A DNA stretch of 9,839 nucleotides from the NCBI GenBank assembly GCA_017540385.1, contig JAFYBD010000225.1:1-9839 (forward strand), read 5' to 3'. The notes under the pieces were generated by a model that saw only the letters and a list, made by a program, of their open reading frames with translations, searched no databases and was not told the origin of the DNA. The position numbers were made by a program, and so were the translations under genes. Below, piece by piece: positions 1 through 6,631 of the stretch. The DNA comes from Lentisphaeria bacterium (lineage in GTDB: Bacteria; Verrucomicrobiota; Lentisphaeria; Victivallales; UBA1829). The stretch's first letter is position 1. The number at the start of each line of letters is the position of its first letter.

Positions 1-930
1 CGCCCGCTCATCGCCAAGCGCCTCGTCGAGGTCGCGAAGGCCGAGGGCGCGGACGCCATCTGCCACGGCGCGACCGGCAAGGGCAACGACCAGGTCCGTT
101 TCGAGATCAACGCGAACGCCATCGACCCGTCCATCAAGATCATCGCCGCCTGGCGCGACCCGAACTGGCATTTCCGCTCCCGTTCCGAAATGATTGAGTA
201 CGCCCACAAGAACAACATCCCCGTGTCCAGCACGCTGAAGAAGCCGTACTCCATGGACCGCAACCTCCTGCATATCTCGTTCGAGGGCGGCATCCTGGAG
301 GATCCGTGGCAGGAATGTCCAGAGGACATCTCCGTGATGACGAAGCCGCTGTCCCAGGCCGCCAACGAGCCCGAGGACGTGATCATCGAGTTCGAGAAGG
401 GCGTGCCGGTGAAGGTCAACGGCGAAGCGCTCTCCCCCGCGAACATCATGCGCAAGCTCAATGAGCTCGGCTCCAAGCACGCGGTCGGCCGCGTCGACAT
501 CGTCGAGAACCGTTTCGTGGGCATGAAGTCCCGCGGCGTGTACGAAACCCCCGGCGGCACGATCCTCTACACCGCGCACCGCGGCCTCGAGGAGATCACG
601 ATGGACCGCGAGGTCATGTTCCTCCGCGACAGCTTCATCCCGACCTACGCGCGGCTAATCTACAACGGCTTCTGGTACGCCCCGGAACGCGAAATGCTCC
701 AGGCCGCCATCACCGACAGCCAGAAGTTCGTGACCGGCGAAGTCCGCGTGAAACTCTTCAAGGGCGCCTGCCATGTGACCGGCCGCCGTTCCCCGTTCAG
801 CCTGTACGACGACAATCTGTCCACGTTCGAGAAGGACGACGTGTACGATCACAAGGACGCCGCCGGCTTCATCAAGCTGAACGCCCTGCGTCTGCGCGTC
901 CTCGCCCGCAGCGCCCAGAAGCGCTACTGA
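1..930 (+). CDS. argG: Argininosuccinate synthase, C-terminal part (5' end outside window)
   Basis: The enzyme joins citrulline and aspartate with ATP to form argininosuccinate, the penultimate step of arginine synthesis, in the cytoplasm. The reading frame is open from base 1 and ends with TGA at 928-930, giving 309 residues; the family is about 400 residues, so roughly the first 90, including the N-terminal ATP-binding loop, lie upstream. Seen here are the stretch CHGATGKGNDQVRFE (about codons 21-35), which carries the citrulline/aspartate-binding ATGKGNDQ signature, then VENRFVGMKSRGVYETPGG and, near the end, KDAAGFIKLNALRLR, all typical of ArgG. No break is visible. The gap to ppk is only 39 nt and holds no terminator, so the two are probably co-transcribed. 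The ATG at 190 is internal and is not the start. Confidence 0.96.
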   Translation, partial: RPLIAKRLVEVAKAEGADAICHGATGKGNDQVRFEINANAIDPSIKIIAAWRDPNWHFRSRSEMIEYAHKNNIPVSSTLKKPYSMDRNLLHISFEGGILEDPWQECPEDISVMTKPLSQAANEPEDVIIEFEKGVPVKVNGEALSPANIMRKLNELGSKHAVGRVDIVENRFVGMKSRGVYETPGGTILYTAHRGLEEITMDREVMFLRDSFIPTYARLIYNGFWYAPEREMLQAAITDSQKFVTGEVRVKLFKGACHVTGRRSPFSLYDDNLSTFEKDDVYDHKDAAGFIKLNALRLRVLARSAQKRY

Positions 931-969
931 TTCTTCGGATTCACCGCTTCGCTGCGAAACAGTCGGAAC

Positions 970-3081
970 ATGGCTTCCCCGGCAGAGGACAGGCATCCGC
1001 GCATCCTTCTCCGGGACGACTCGTGGCTGTCGTTCAACGCCCGCGTCCTGGAGGAGGCCATGGACCCCGCCGTGCCTCTGCTGGAACGCGCCAAGTTCCT
1101 GTCCATTTTCAGCAGCAATCTCGATGAATTCTTCATGGTGCGCATCGCCGGTCTCGCCCGGCATGCGCCCGATTCGGTCGCCCGGTTCGGCGGCCGTTAT
1201 TTTTTCTCCCCCTTCGAACTCCGCAAACGCCTGCTCCTGCGCATCAGGCAACTCACGGCGCGCCAGTACGGCAGCTGGGAACGCGACCTGAAACCGGCGC
1301 TCGCCGCGCACGGAATCCGCGTGGTCGCCTGGGATGAACTCCCCGCCGAGGCAAAAACGAAGGCCGCGGAGTTTTTCGAACGCGAACTGCGTTCCGTCCT
1401 GACCCCGATCGCGGTCGACCCGGAATCCGATCCGCCGCTCGCCCCGAACCTCGCCATGGAGCTGCTCGTGCGCGTGCAGTGCCCCGGCCAGGACGGCGTC
1501 CGCACGGCGTTCATGGAGGTCCCGACCCGTTCCGGGCGGTTCCTCAGGTTCGAATCCGGCGACGGCGGCGAGCTGCTGCTCCCGCTGGAGGAACTGATCG
1601 CCGCGAAGATGGAGGTGTTCTTCCCCGGCTGCGCCGTGCTGGAGTGCGCGGCGTTCCGCGTGACGCGCGACCGCGACCTGACCCCGGACGAGGACACGGG
1701 CGACCTGCTGGCCGAAATGCAGGCCATGCTGCTCAAGCGCGGCAAACGCACCATCGTGCGGCTGGAGACTTCGGCGGCGATGTCGCCGACCGCGCGGAAA
1801 TTCCTGCTGAAGACGCTCTCCGTGACCGGCGACGAGCACATGATCTGCCGGGGCCCGGTCGACTTGCGCGGCCTCATGGAGCTCACGAAACTCCCCGGGC
1901 ACGCCGATCTGCTCGATCCCCTGCTGCCGCCCCTGCCCTCGGTGCATTGTCCCGCGTGGAAATCCATGTTCGACTGCATCCGTCAGGACGGCCCGTTCTT
2001 CCTGCACGTCCCGTACGAATCGTTCGACCCGGTGATCCGGCTGCTCTCCGAAGCCGCCGACGATCCCGACGTGATCGCGATCAAGCAGACGCTCTACCGC
2101 GTGGGACAGGACCCGCCGGTCGTCCACGAGCTCATCCGGGCCGCGCGCGCGGGCAAACAGGTCACCGTGTTCTTCGAGATCATGGCGCGGTTCGACGAGG
2201 AGAACAACATCCGGCTGTCGCGGGAGCTGGCCGACGCGGGCGCGCACGTGCTGTACGGCGTGCCGAGAATCAAGGTCCACGCGAAGATGCTGCTGATCGT
2301 CCGGCGCGAAAACGGCGCGGTGCGGAGGTATCTGCACCTGCCCACGGGCAACTACAACTGCGCCACCGTGAAGCAGTACACCGACATCGGGCTCTTCACC
2401 TGCGACGACGACCTGGCGGACGACGTCTCCGACCTCTTCCATGCCATCACCGGACTCTCCGCGCCCGAGTCGTGGCGGAAGATCCTGGCCGCGCCGTACA
2501 ACATGCGCGAACGCATCCTCGCCATGATCGACCGCGAAACGAAGCTCTCCACGCCGAAACGGCCCGGCCGCATCACGATGAAGCTCAACGCGCTTCAGGA
2601 CCCGGAAGTCATCGACCACCTCTACGACGCGGCCGCCGCAGGTGTCCGAATCGACCTGATCGTGCGCGGAATCTGCGCCCTGAACCCGCCGTCTCTCCCG
2701 CCCGAAACCGCCGCGAACATCCGCGTGGTCAGCATCGTCGACCGGTTCCTGGAACATTCGCGCATCTACCTCTTCGGGAACGGCGGTTCGCCGGAATACT
2801 ACATCGGGAGCGCCGACCTGATGCCGCGGAATCTGTCGCGGCGTGTGGAGATCCTGGTCCCGGTCGAATCGCGCGGGCTCCGCGACGAGCTGGACGTGAT
2901 CCTGCACACAATGCTCCACGACCGGAGAAAAGGCCGCCGCCTGCTCGGCGACAATCATTATTCGCACACAGCCGGGACCCTGGCCCACGAATCCGAACGC
3001 GCCCAGGTCTCGCTTTACCGACACTATCAACAACGCCTGGAGCGCGCCCAAGCGGCCGACGCCCCGGCAACGGAGTTCTGA
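970..3081 (+). CDS. ppk: Polyphosphate kinase 1
   Basis: PPK1 reversibly transfers the terminal phosphate of ATP to inorganic polyphosphate and is linked to stress survival and phosphate storage. The 703-residue length is normal for the family. The N domain shows the characteristic SIFSSNLDEFFMVRIAGL (residues 45-62). The catalytic part has IKQTLYR (371-377), ARFDEENNIR (406-415) and KVHAKM (435-440), whose His437 matches the autophosphorylated histidine (His435 in E. coli). The second conserved histidine is His596 in LEHSRIYLFGNG. SADLMPRNLSRRVE (614-627) is the usual C-terminal phosphodiesterase-like motif, with Leu where Trp is common. The start at 970 is the first ATG after argG and places the N-terminal motif at the usual distance; its ribosome site is weak (CGGA). 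The gene follows argG by 39 nt and precedes mazG by 4 nt. Confidence 0.97.
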   Translation: MASPAEDRHPRILLRDDSWLSFNARVLEEAMDPAVPLLERAKFLSIFSSNLDEFFMVRIAGLARHAPDSVARFGGRYFFSPFELRKRLLLRIRQLTARQYGSWERDLKPALAAHGIRVVAWDELPAEAKTKAAEFFERELRSVLTPIAVDPESDPPLAPNLAMELLVRVQCPGQDGVRTAFMEVPTRSGRFLRFESGDGGELLLPLEELIAAKMEVFFPGCAVLECAAFRVTRDRDLTPDEDTGDLLAEMQAMLLKRGKRTIVRLETSAAMSPTARKFLLKTLSVTGDEHMICRGPVDLRGLMELTKLPGHADLLDPLLPPLPSVHCPAWKSMFDCIRQDGPFFLHVPYESFDPVIRLLSEAADDPDVIAIKQTLYRVGQDPPVVHELIRAARAGKQVTVFFEIMARFDEENNIRLSRELADAGAHVLYGVPRIKVHAKMLLIVRRENGAVRRYLHLPTGNYNCATVKQYTDIGLFTCDDDLADDVSDLFHAITGLSAPESWRKILAAPYNMRERILAMIDRETKLSTPKRPGRITMKLNALQDPEVIDHLYDAAAAGVRIDLIVRGICALNPPSLPPETAANIRVVSIVDRFLEHSRIYLFGNGGSPEYYIGSADLMPRNLSRRVEILVPVESRGLRDELDVILHTMLHDRRKGRRLLGDNHYSHTAGTLAHESERAQVSLYRHYQQRLERAQAADAPATEF

Positions 3082-3085
3082 CCGC

Positions 3086-3868
3086 ATGAACATGACCGAA
3101 ATGGAACGCCTCGTCGGCGTGATGCGCCGTCTGCGCGCGCCCGACGGATGCCCCTGGGACCGGGAGCAGACGCATGAATCCCTGAAAAAATGCCTCGTCG
3201 ACGAGGCAGCCGAATACCTCGACGCCGTCGACCGCAAATCCGACGCCGACATGTGCGAGGAGCTGGGCGACCTCCTGATGCAGGTCGTCATGAACAGCGT
3301 CATGGCGGAGGAACGCGGCGCCTTCACGCTCGAGGACGTCGCGAAGGGCATCGCGGACAAGATGATCCGCCGCCATCCGCACGTCTTCGGCGACGTCCAC
3401 GTGGACAACTCCGCCCAGGTGCTCGTGAACTGGGAAAAGATCAAGAAGACCGAGCACGACGACTACCGCAAATCCGCCCTCGACGGCGTGCCGCGCAGTC
3501 TCCCCGCCGTCCTCCGCGCCGAAAAGCTCCAGAAGAAAGCCGCCAAGCACGGATTCGACTGGCAGGCCGACGCGCCCATCCTCGACAAGATCCGCGAGGA
3601 GATGAACGAGCTCGAAGCCGCATATAAATCCGGCGACCGGGAACAGATCAATTCCGAGGCCGCCGACCTCGTCTTCTCCATCGTGAACTTCCTCCGGTTC
3701 CGCGGCGAAAACTGCGAGGACGTCGTGAACCGCGCGTCCGACAAGTTCGACCGCAGATACCGCGCGGTCGAGGCAAAGCTCGCCGCCGAAGGGAAGACCG
3801 TCGACGACACGCCCATGGAACGCCTCGACGAACTCTGGAACGAGGCCAAGGCGGACGAGGATTTGTAA
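3086..3868 (+). CDS. mazG: MazG nucleoside triphosphate pyrophosphohydrolase
   Basis: MazG hydrolyses NTPs and dNTPs to monophosphate and pyrophosphate, cleaning the pool of aberrant nucleotides; in E. coli it also affects (p)ppGpp levels. The 260-residue protein has both tandem MazG domains. Domain 1 has GCPWDREQTHESL (21-33), a metal-binding helix DEAAE (39-43, Asp where the usual EExxE begins with Glu), EELGD (58-62) and RRHPHVFGD (95-103). Domain 2 has EEMNE (171-175) and EAADLVFSIVNFLR (191-204). The start is supported by GGAG at 3072-3075, inside the end of ppk and 10 nt before the ATG, suggesting translational coupling; an in-frame ATG at 3092 is a less likely start. The gene ends WNEAKADEDL-stop, and its last codons recur at 5831-5857 beyond the restriction-modification genes. 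The island therefore begins at or just after this stop codon, and the present C-terminus may be slightly altered. Confidence 0.96.
   Translation: MNMTEMERLVGVMRRLRAPDGCPWDREQTHESLKKCLVDEAAEYLDAVDRKSDADMCEELGDLLMQVVMNSVMAEERGAFTLEDVAKGIADKMIRRHPHVFGDVHVDNSAQVLVNWEKIKKTEHDDYRKSALDGVPRSLPAVLRAEKLQKKAAKHGFDWQADAPILDKIREEMNELEAAYKSGDREQINSEAADLVFSIVNFLRFRGENCEDVVNRASDKFDRRYRAVEAKLAAEGKTVDDTPMERLDELWNEAKADEDL
3839..3861 (+). repeat. Direct repeat, left copy (end of mazG)
   Basis: These 23 bases inside the last codons of mazG match 5831-5853 at 21 of 23 positions: 7 identical bases, two mismatches (CC here, TG there), then 14 identical bases (3848-3861 and 5840-5853). Both copies read in the mazG frame, N-E-A-K-A-D-E-D here and N-E-V-K-A-D-E-D on the right. 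The copies lie 1992 bases apart and bracket the AT-rich island. Confidence 0.85.
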
Positions 3869-3884
3869 GCGGATTCCTCCCTTA

Positions 3885-3916
3885 CCTTTTCCAGTAATCA
3901 AAAAAACGGGGAAAGG
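3885..3916 (+). other. Short hairpin after mazG
   Basis: CCTTTTCC (3885-3892) can pair with GGGAAAGG (3909-3916), giving 8 pairs including one T-G, around a 16-nt A-rich loop. It lies 16 nt after the mazG stop. No T-run follows, so it is a poor Rho-independent terminator, and it sits just upstream of the probable island promoter. The rest of the 176-nt gap between mazG and the nuclease gene holds only that promoter and an AT-rich leader; I see no small gene in it. Confidence 0.3.
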
Positions 3917-3919
3917 AAC

Positions 3920-3947
3920 TTGAAAACTAAGAATCCTGTGCTATAGT
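3920..3947 (+). promoter_or_regulatory. Probable sigma-70-type promoter of the restriction-modification genes
   Basis: The elements are TTGAAA (3920-3925), a 16-nt spacer and TATAGT (3942-3947), with TG one base before the -10 hexamer (3939-3940) as in extended -10 promoters. It lies about 100 nt before the nuclease start and points into both island genes. The -10 element sits within the imperfect palindrome GTGCTATAGTAC (3938-3949). This would give the island expression independent of the mazG operon. It is predicted from sequence only. Confidence 0.55.
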
Positions 3948-4044
3948 ACATTTAGTTCTTTCTCCCGATTATCCCTAACCAGTCTGCTTTTTCAAAACAA
4001 TAACGACAGACCCTAATATAAGCCAACAAGCAAGACTAAAACGT

Positions 4045-4848
4045 ATGAACACAGATAACCATATAACACAATTCTCAACCTTTCTTTCGGAGTTCGTTGA
4101 AGATTTGGGATCTTATGTCGCTACTGAAGACGGACAATGGGCAATTAAAGGTTTTATAGACATCTATAGAAACATTTATACGATTTCCACTGACACTAAA
4201 ATAATATCCAAGATATTGGAACTGCATCTTTTCCCGCGCATTTACCAGTTTGCAAACAGTCATCACTACACGATTGAACTGGCTGCACATCAAAATTACT
4301 ATCCAGATTTAACGTTTATTGACCCGGATGGCAATCTTTTCGCCGTAGATTTGAAAACAACCTATCGAGAAGAGAACAATCCTAAGCAATGTCGAGGATT
4401 TACATTGGGGTCTCACGGGACTTACTTCATTCACAGAAACAGCTCAAAAAACATTCAACATCCCTACGACAGTTATACCGCACACTTTTGCATTGGTATC
4501 ATTTATGATCGTATAGAGAATGCTCAAACGGCAGAAACAACCGTCAATACCATTGAAGACCTTGATAGAATTACCTCGGTTATCAAAAACTTCCAGTTTT
4601 TCTGTGCGGAAAAGTGGAGAATCGCGAGTGATAAGCAGGGGAGTTCAAACACCGCTAACATTGGTAGCATAACTAATATAGATGATTTGATTCAAGGGAA
4701 TGGAGTATTTGCCAAATATGGAGAAAATGTATTTGATGATTACTGGATGAATTACGGAAAAATAATGATCTCAATCGGAAAAAGAAAGCGAAAACGTCTT
4801 TCCTCCCTCGACGAATATCTGAAATATAGGAGGATTCCTAAGAAATGA
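4045..4848 (+). CDS. Type II restriction endonuclease, EcoRV family (predicted GATATC)
   Basis: This is a PD-(D/E)xK nuclease resembling R.EcoRV along most of its length, compared from memory. It has 267 residues against about 245 for EcoRV. STDTKIISKILEL (48-60) matches the EcoRV segment ending in Glu45 (here Glu59). HQNYYPD (82-88) matches the Q-loop QQNHYPD, keeping Gln and Asn plus catalytic Asp (Asp88 for Asp74). AVDLKTTY (100-107) supplies Asp102 and Lys104 for Asp90 and Lys92. FTLGSHGTYFIHRNSSKNI follows in the right place. GSSNTANIGS (199-208) matches the base-contacting R-loop GSGNTTNIGS, with the contacting Asn and Thr kept (202-203). The enzyme would act as a dimer and cut blunt in the middle of GATATC. 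No Shine-Dalgarno is visible before the ATG (AAGACTAAAACGT). The stop overlaps the methylase start by 4 bases. The C-terminus is rich in Lys and Arg. The frame is intact. Confidence 0.9.
   Translation: MNTDNHITQFSTFLSEFVEDLGSYVATEDGQWAIKGFIDIYRNIYTISTDTKIISKILELHLFPRIYQFANSHHYTIELAAHQNYYPDLTFIDPDGNLFAVDLKTTYREENNPKQCRGFTLGSHGTYFIHRNSSKNIQHPYDSYTAHFCIGIIYDRIENAQTAETTVNTIEDLDRITSVIKNFQFFCAEKWRIASDKQGSSNTANIGSITNIDDLIQGNGVFAKYGENVFDDYWMNYGKIMISIGKRKRKRLSSLDEYLKYRRIPKK
4828..4834 (+). promoter_or_regulatory. Strong ribosome binding site of the methylase
   Basis: AGGAGGA, a near-perfect Shine-Dalgarno sequence, lies inside the end of the nuclease gene, 10 nt before the methylase ATG at 4845. It fixes that start and contrasts with the nuclease gene, which has no recognisable site. 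Confidence 0.8.
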
Positions 4849-5732
4849 AAACTATCATCCCTCCTATCAAGTGCCAGGGGATCAAGACAAAGCTTGTCCC
4901 AAGCATTAAGCAACTCGCCAGCAAAACGTCTTACCAGAGATGGATTGAACCATTTGTCGGTTCTGGAGTAGTCGCATTCAACATTCTTCCGAAAGAAGCA
5001 CTTCTGTGCGACAGCAATCCCCATATCATTGCTTTTTATCGAGCTGTTCAGGATGGAGCAATTACTCCAGAGATAGCCCATCTTTTCTTAAGACAAGAAG
5101 GAAAATTTCTTTCCGTTCATGGAGAAGACTATTATTACGAGGTGCGTAATCGTTTTAATCAAAACCATTCTCCTTTGGACTTTTTATTCCTCAACCGGGC
5201 ATGTTTTAACGGCATTATGAGGTTTAATTCAAAAGGACAGTTCAATGTTCCGTTCTGCAGGAAAGAAAACCGTTTTTCATCTGCCTACATCACGAAAATC
5301 ACGAACCAGATCGCTACGGTGCAAAAGGCAATACAAATGAATCATTATGTCTTTGCCTGTCAGGATTTCAAGACAACCATCTCTTCCGCGACGGAAAATG
5401 ATTTCCTCTACTGCGATCCCCCTTATATTGACCGGTATGCAGACTATTTTAACCAATGGACAGGGAGTGATGAGATGAACTTGCTGAGTTTATTGAGGCA
5501 GACTCCGGCAAAATTCATTCTTTCAACATGGAAAAGCAATATTTTCCGTTCCAACAACTATGCGGAACTGTACTCCGAATATTTTCAGATATGGACTTTT
5601 CAACACTTCTACCATGTCGGTGGATCGCTCGAAAACAGACATGGAATGGAAGAAGCTCTTTTTTTCAATTACGATACCCCATACCCAATGGAATGTCATA
5701 ACGAGGCTGAACAACTGGCCCTCAGTTTATGA
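4845..5732 (+). CDS. Adenine-specific DNA methyltransferase, M.EcoRV/Dam type
   Basis: This N6-adenine methyltransferase transfers a methyl group from S-adenosylmethionine to DNA and protects the host from the adjacent nuclease. The 295-residue protein matches M.EcoRV (about 298 residues, compared from memory) from PPIKCQGIKTKLVP (6-19) onward. Motif I for AdoMet is EPFVGSGVVAFN (35-46), the catalytic motif IV is DPPY (191-194), and the order motif I, target-recognition region, motif IV is that of the alpha (Dam) group. DFLFLNRACFNG (112-123) and RFNSKGQFNVPF (126-137) lie in the target-recognition part shared with Dam and M.EcoRV. By analogy it would methylate the first A of GATATC. It starts within the nuclease stop codon and has a strong ribosome site. 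It is AT-rich like the nuclease, so the two moved together. No convincing terminator follows within the island. Confidence 0.93.
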   Translation: MKTIIPPIKCQGIKTKLVPSIKQLASKTSYQRWIEPFVGSGVVAFNILPKEALLCDSNPHIIAFYRAVQDGAITPEIAHLFLRQEGKFLSVHGEDYYYEVRNRFNQNHSPLDFLFLNRACFNGIMRFNSKGQFNVPFCRKENRFSSAYITKITNQIATVQKAIQMNHYVFACQDFKTTISSATENDFLYCDPPYIDRYADYFNQWTGSDEMNLLSLLRQTPAKFILSTWKSNIFRSNNYAELYSEYFQIWTFQHFYHVGGSLENRHGMEEALFFNYDTPYPMECHNEAEQLALSL

Positions 5733-5830
5733 ACTTAATCCCTTTTTCTGGAGTTGGTAGTCACGCTTATGGGGTCTTTATCCTTATACCTTGTAATATA
5801 TTTGCTGAACAATACCGCCCCCTTTCAACA

Positions 5831-5857
5831 AACGAGGTGAAGGCGGACGAGGACTGA
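5831..5857 (+). pseudogene. Detached 3' end of mazG (right copy of the direct repeat)
   Basis: In the mazG frame these 27 bases read N-E-V-K-A-D-E-D-stop, against N-E-A-K-A-D-E-D-L-stop at the end of the intact gene. There is no homology to mazG upstream of 5831, where the AT-rich island sequence begins, and GC-rich sequence resumes on the right. The simplest reading is that this is the original mazG terminus, displaced by the island, or the terminus brought by it. It has no start codon and codes for nothing on its own. The other bases of the 208-nt gap 5733-5940 are island tail (5733-5830) and the terminator region. Confidence 0.8.
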
Positions 5858-5881
5858 CCGGTCCTTTTCAGTTCAAAAGGC

Positions 5882-5927
5882 AAAAAAAACGCGCCGGGTG
5901 GAGTCCGGAAGACCCGCCCGGCGTTTT
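5882..5927. terminator. Bidirectional Rho-independent terminator between convergent operons
   Basis: CGCCGGG (5892-5898) pairs with CCCGGCG (5917-5923); inside the loop GTC (5903-5905) can also pair with GAC (5911-5913). The stem is followed by eight T on the minus strand (A-run 5882-5889) and four T on the plus strand (5924-5927). It ends 13 nt from the trhA stop and so mainly ends the cdaA-ybbR-trhA transcript, but it would also stop plus-strand transcripts coming from mazG or the methylase. A second small hairpin, CCTTTT (5863-5868) with AAAAGG (5875-5880), lies just before it. Confidence 0.85.
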
Positions 5928-5940
5928 GCTTGTCGTGCGC

Positions 5941-6591
5941 TCAGGAATACAGCATGCGGATCGCCAGATACTGCAGCACGGCCCCGCCCACGACAAAGAC
6001 GTGGAAGACCGTGTGGACGAAACGCAGTTTGATGAGGTACAGCGCTGCTCCGACGGAGTACACCACGCCGCCTCCGATCAGCATCCCGGCCATCCGGGAG
6101 CCGGACACGTGGAATTCCTCCGGCAGGTGGAGCATTTTCGGCAGCAGCAGGAGCGACGCCCACCCCATGACCAGATATACGGCCGTGGTGATGTATTTGT
6201 GCTTCAGCGTGAGGAAAGAGGAGACCGCGCCGACGACCGCGCAGAGTCCGAGCCCGCCGTACCAGATCATCCCCTGGACCGTCGGCACGAGGGCGTTCAC
6301 GATCGGCACGTAGGTCCCGCCGATGGCGAAATAGATCATCGCGTGGTCGAATTTCCGCACGAAGGCCTTCACCTCCTGGTCGCGGATGGCGTGGTACATG
6401 GTGGAGGTGGCGAACATGGAGAAGATCGCCACGCCGTAGATCAGCGCGGCGATCACAAAGGATTCGCTGGTGGAGTCTTTCACGAGCCAGTAGGTGCCGA
6501 TCACGGTCGCGACGGCGCCGGCGAAGTGGACAAGACAGTTGCAGATTTCCTCCGCCGGGGTGTACCGGGGGGTGTTCGGGATTTGGTCCAT
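5941..6591 (-). CDS. trhA: TrhA / hemolysin III family membrane protein
   Basis: This is a seven-helix inner-membrane protein of the HlyIII/TrhA branch of the PAQR superfamily. Bacterial members have been linked to membrane-lipid and energy homeostasis; hemolysis is a historical name and is not implied here. The 216-residue length is normal. Seven hydrophobic stretches lie at about 18-37, 46-66, 81-102, 107-128, 133-151, 165-188 and 190-212. The metal-site signature is present: Ser63-xxx-His67 (ATSTMYHAI), Asp82-His83 (KFDHAMIYFAIGGTYVP) and His193-xxx-His197 (HTVFHVFVVGG). GGAG (complement of 6602-6605) lies 10 nt before the ATG and supports the start. The gene follows ybbR by 40 nt and is probably the last gene of the c-di-AMP operon. 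Confidence 0.94.
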   Translation of the reverse strand: MDQIPNTPRYTPAEEICNCLVHFAGAVATVIGTYWLVKDSTSESFVIAALIYGVAIFSMFATSTMYHAIRDQEVKAFVRKFDHAMIYFAIGGTYVPIVNALVPTVQGMIWYGGLGLCAVVGAVSSFLTLKHKYITTAVYLVMGWASLLLLPKMLHLPEEFHVSGSRMAGMLIGGGVVYSVGAALYLIKLRFVHTVFHVFVVGGAVLQYLAIRMLYS

Positions 6592-6631
6592 GTTTTAGAA
6601 TCTCCGGGAATGGCGCTGCGAGGTTGAACGT

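Larger units (their letters stand above)
3862..5830. mobile_element. Type II restriction-modification island inserted at the mazG stop codon
   Basis: This segment of about 2 kb differs from its surroundings in base composition (23/60 G+C at 4201-4260 against 45/60 at 2101-2160) and codon use, and it contains only a promoter region, the nuclease and the methylase. It is bracketed by direct repeats of the end of mazG (3839-3861 and 5831-5853). I see no transposase, integrase, terminal inverted repeat or tRNA target, so the element looks like a restriction-modification unit inserted with a target duplication, or brought in by recombination with a relative carrying its own mazG end. Exact borders are uncertain by up to about 50 bases on the left, because a second, weaker block of similarity follows both repeat copies. 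Confidence 0.75.

Noticed and set aside
1479..3089. 536-codon frame on the plus strand inside ppk
   Set aside because: Its Arg/Pro/Ala-rich composition is that of an off-frame reading of ppk, whose own frame carries all PPK1 motifs.
655..3444. 929-codon open frame on the minus strand opposite argG, ppk and mazG
   Set aside because: It runs antisense to strongly recognised genes, is rich in Arg, His, Val and Asp in the way typical of GC-rich shadow frames, and shows no family motif.
3869..4044. Possible small controller (C) gene upstream of the nuclease
   Set aside because: No open frame of suitable length or helix-turn-helix-like peptide is present in this 176-nt gap.
5700..5711. Third occurrence of AACGAGG followed by CTGAA near the end of the methylase gene, resembling the mazG-end repeat
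   Set aside because: Only seven contiguous bases match, it lies in the methylase frame, and the similarity does not extend, so it is probably chance.
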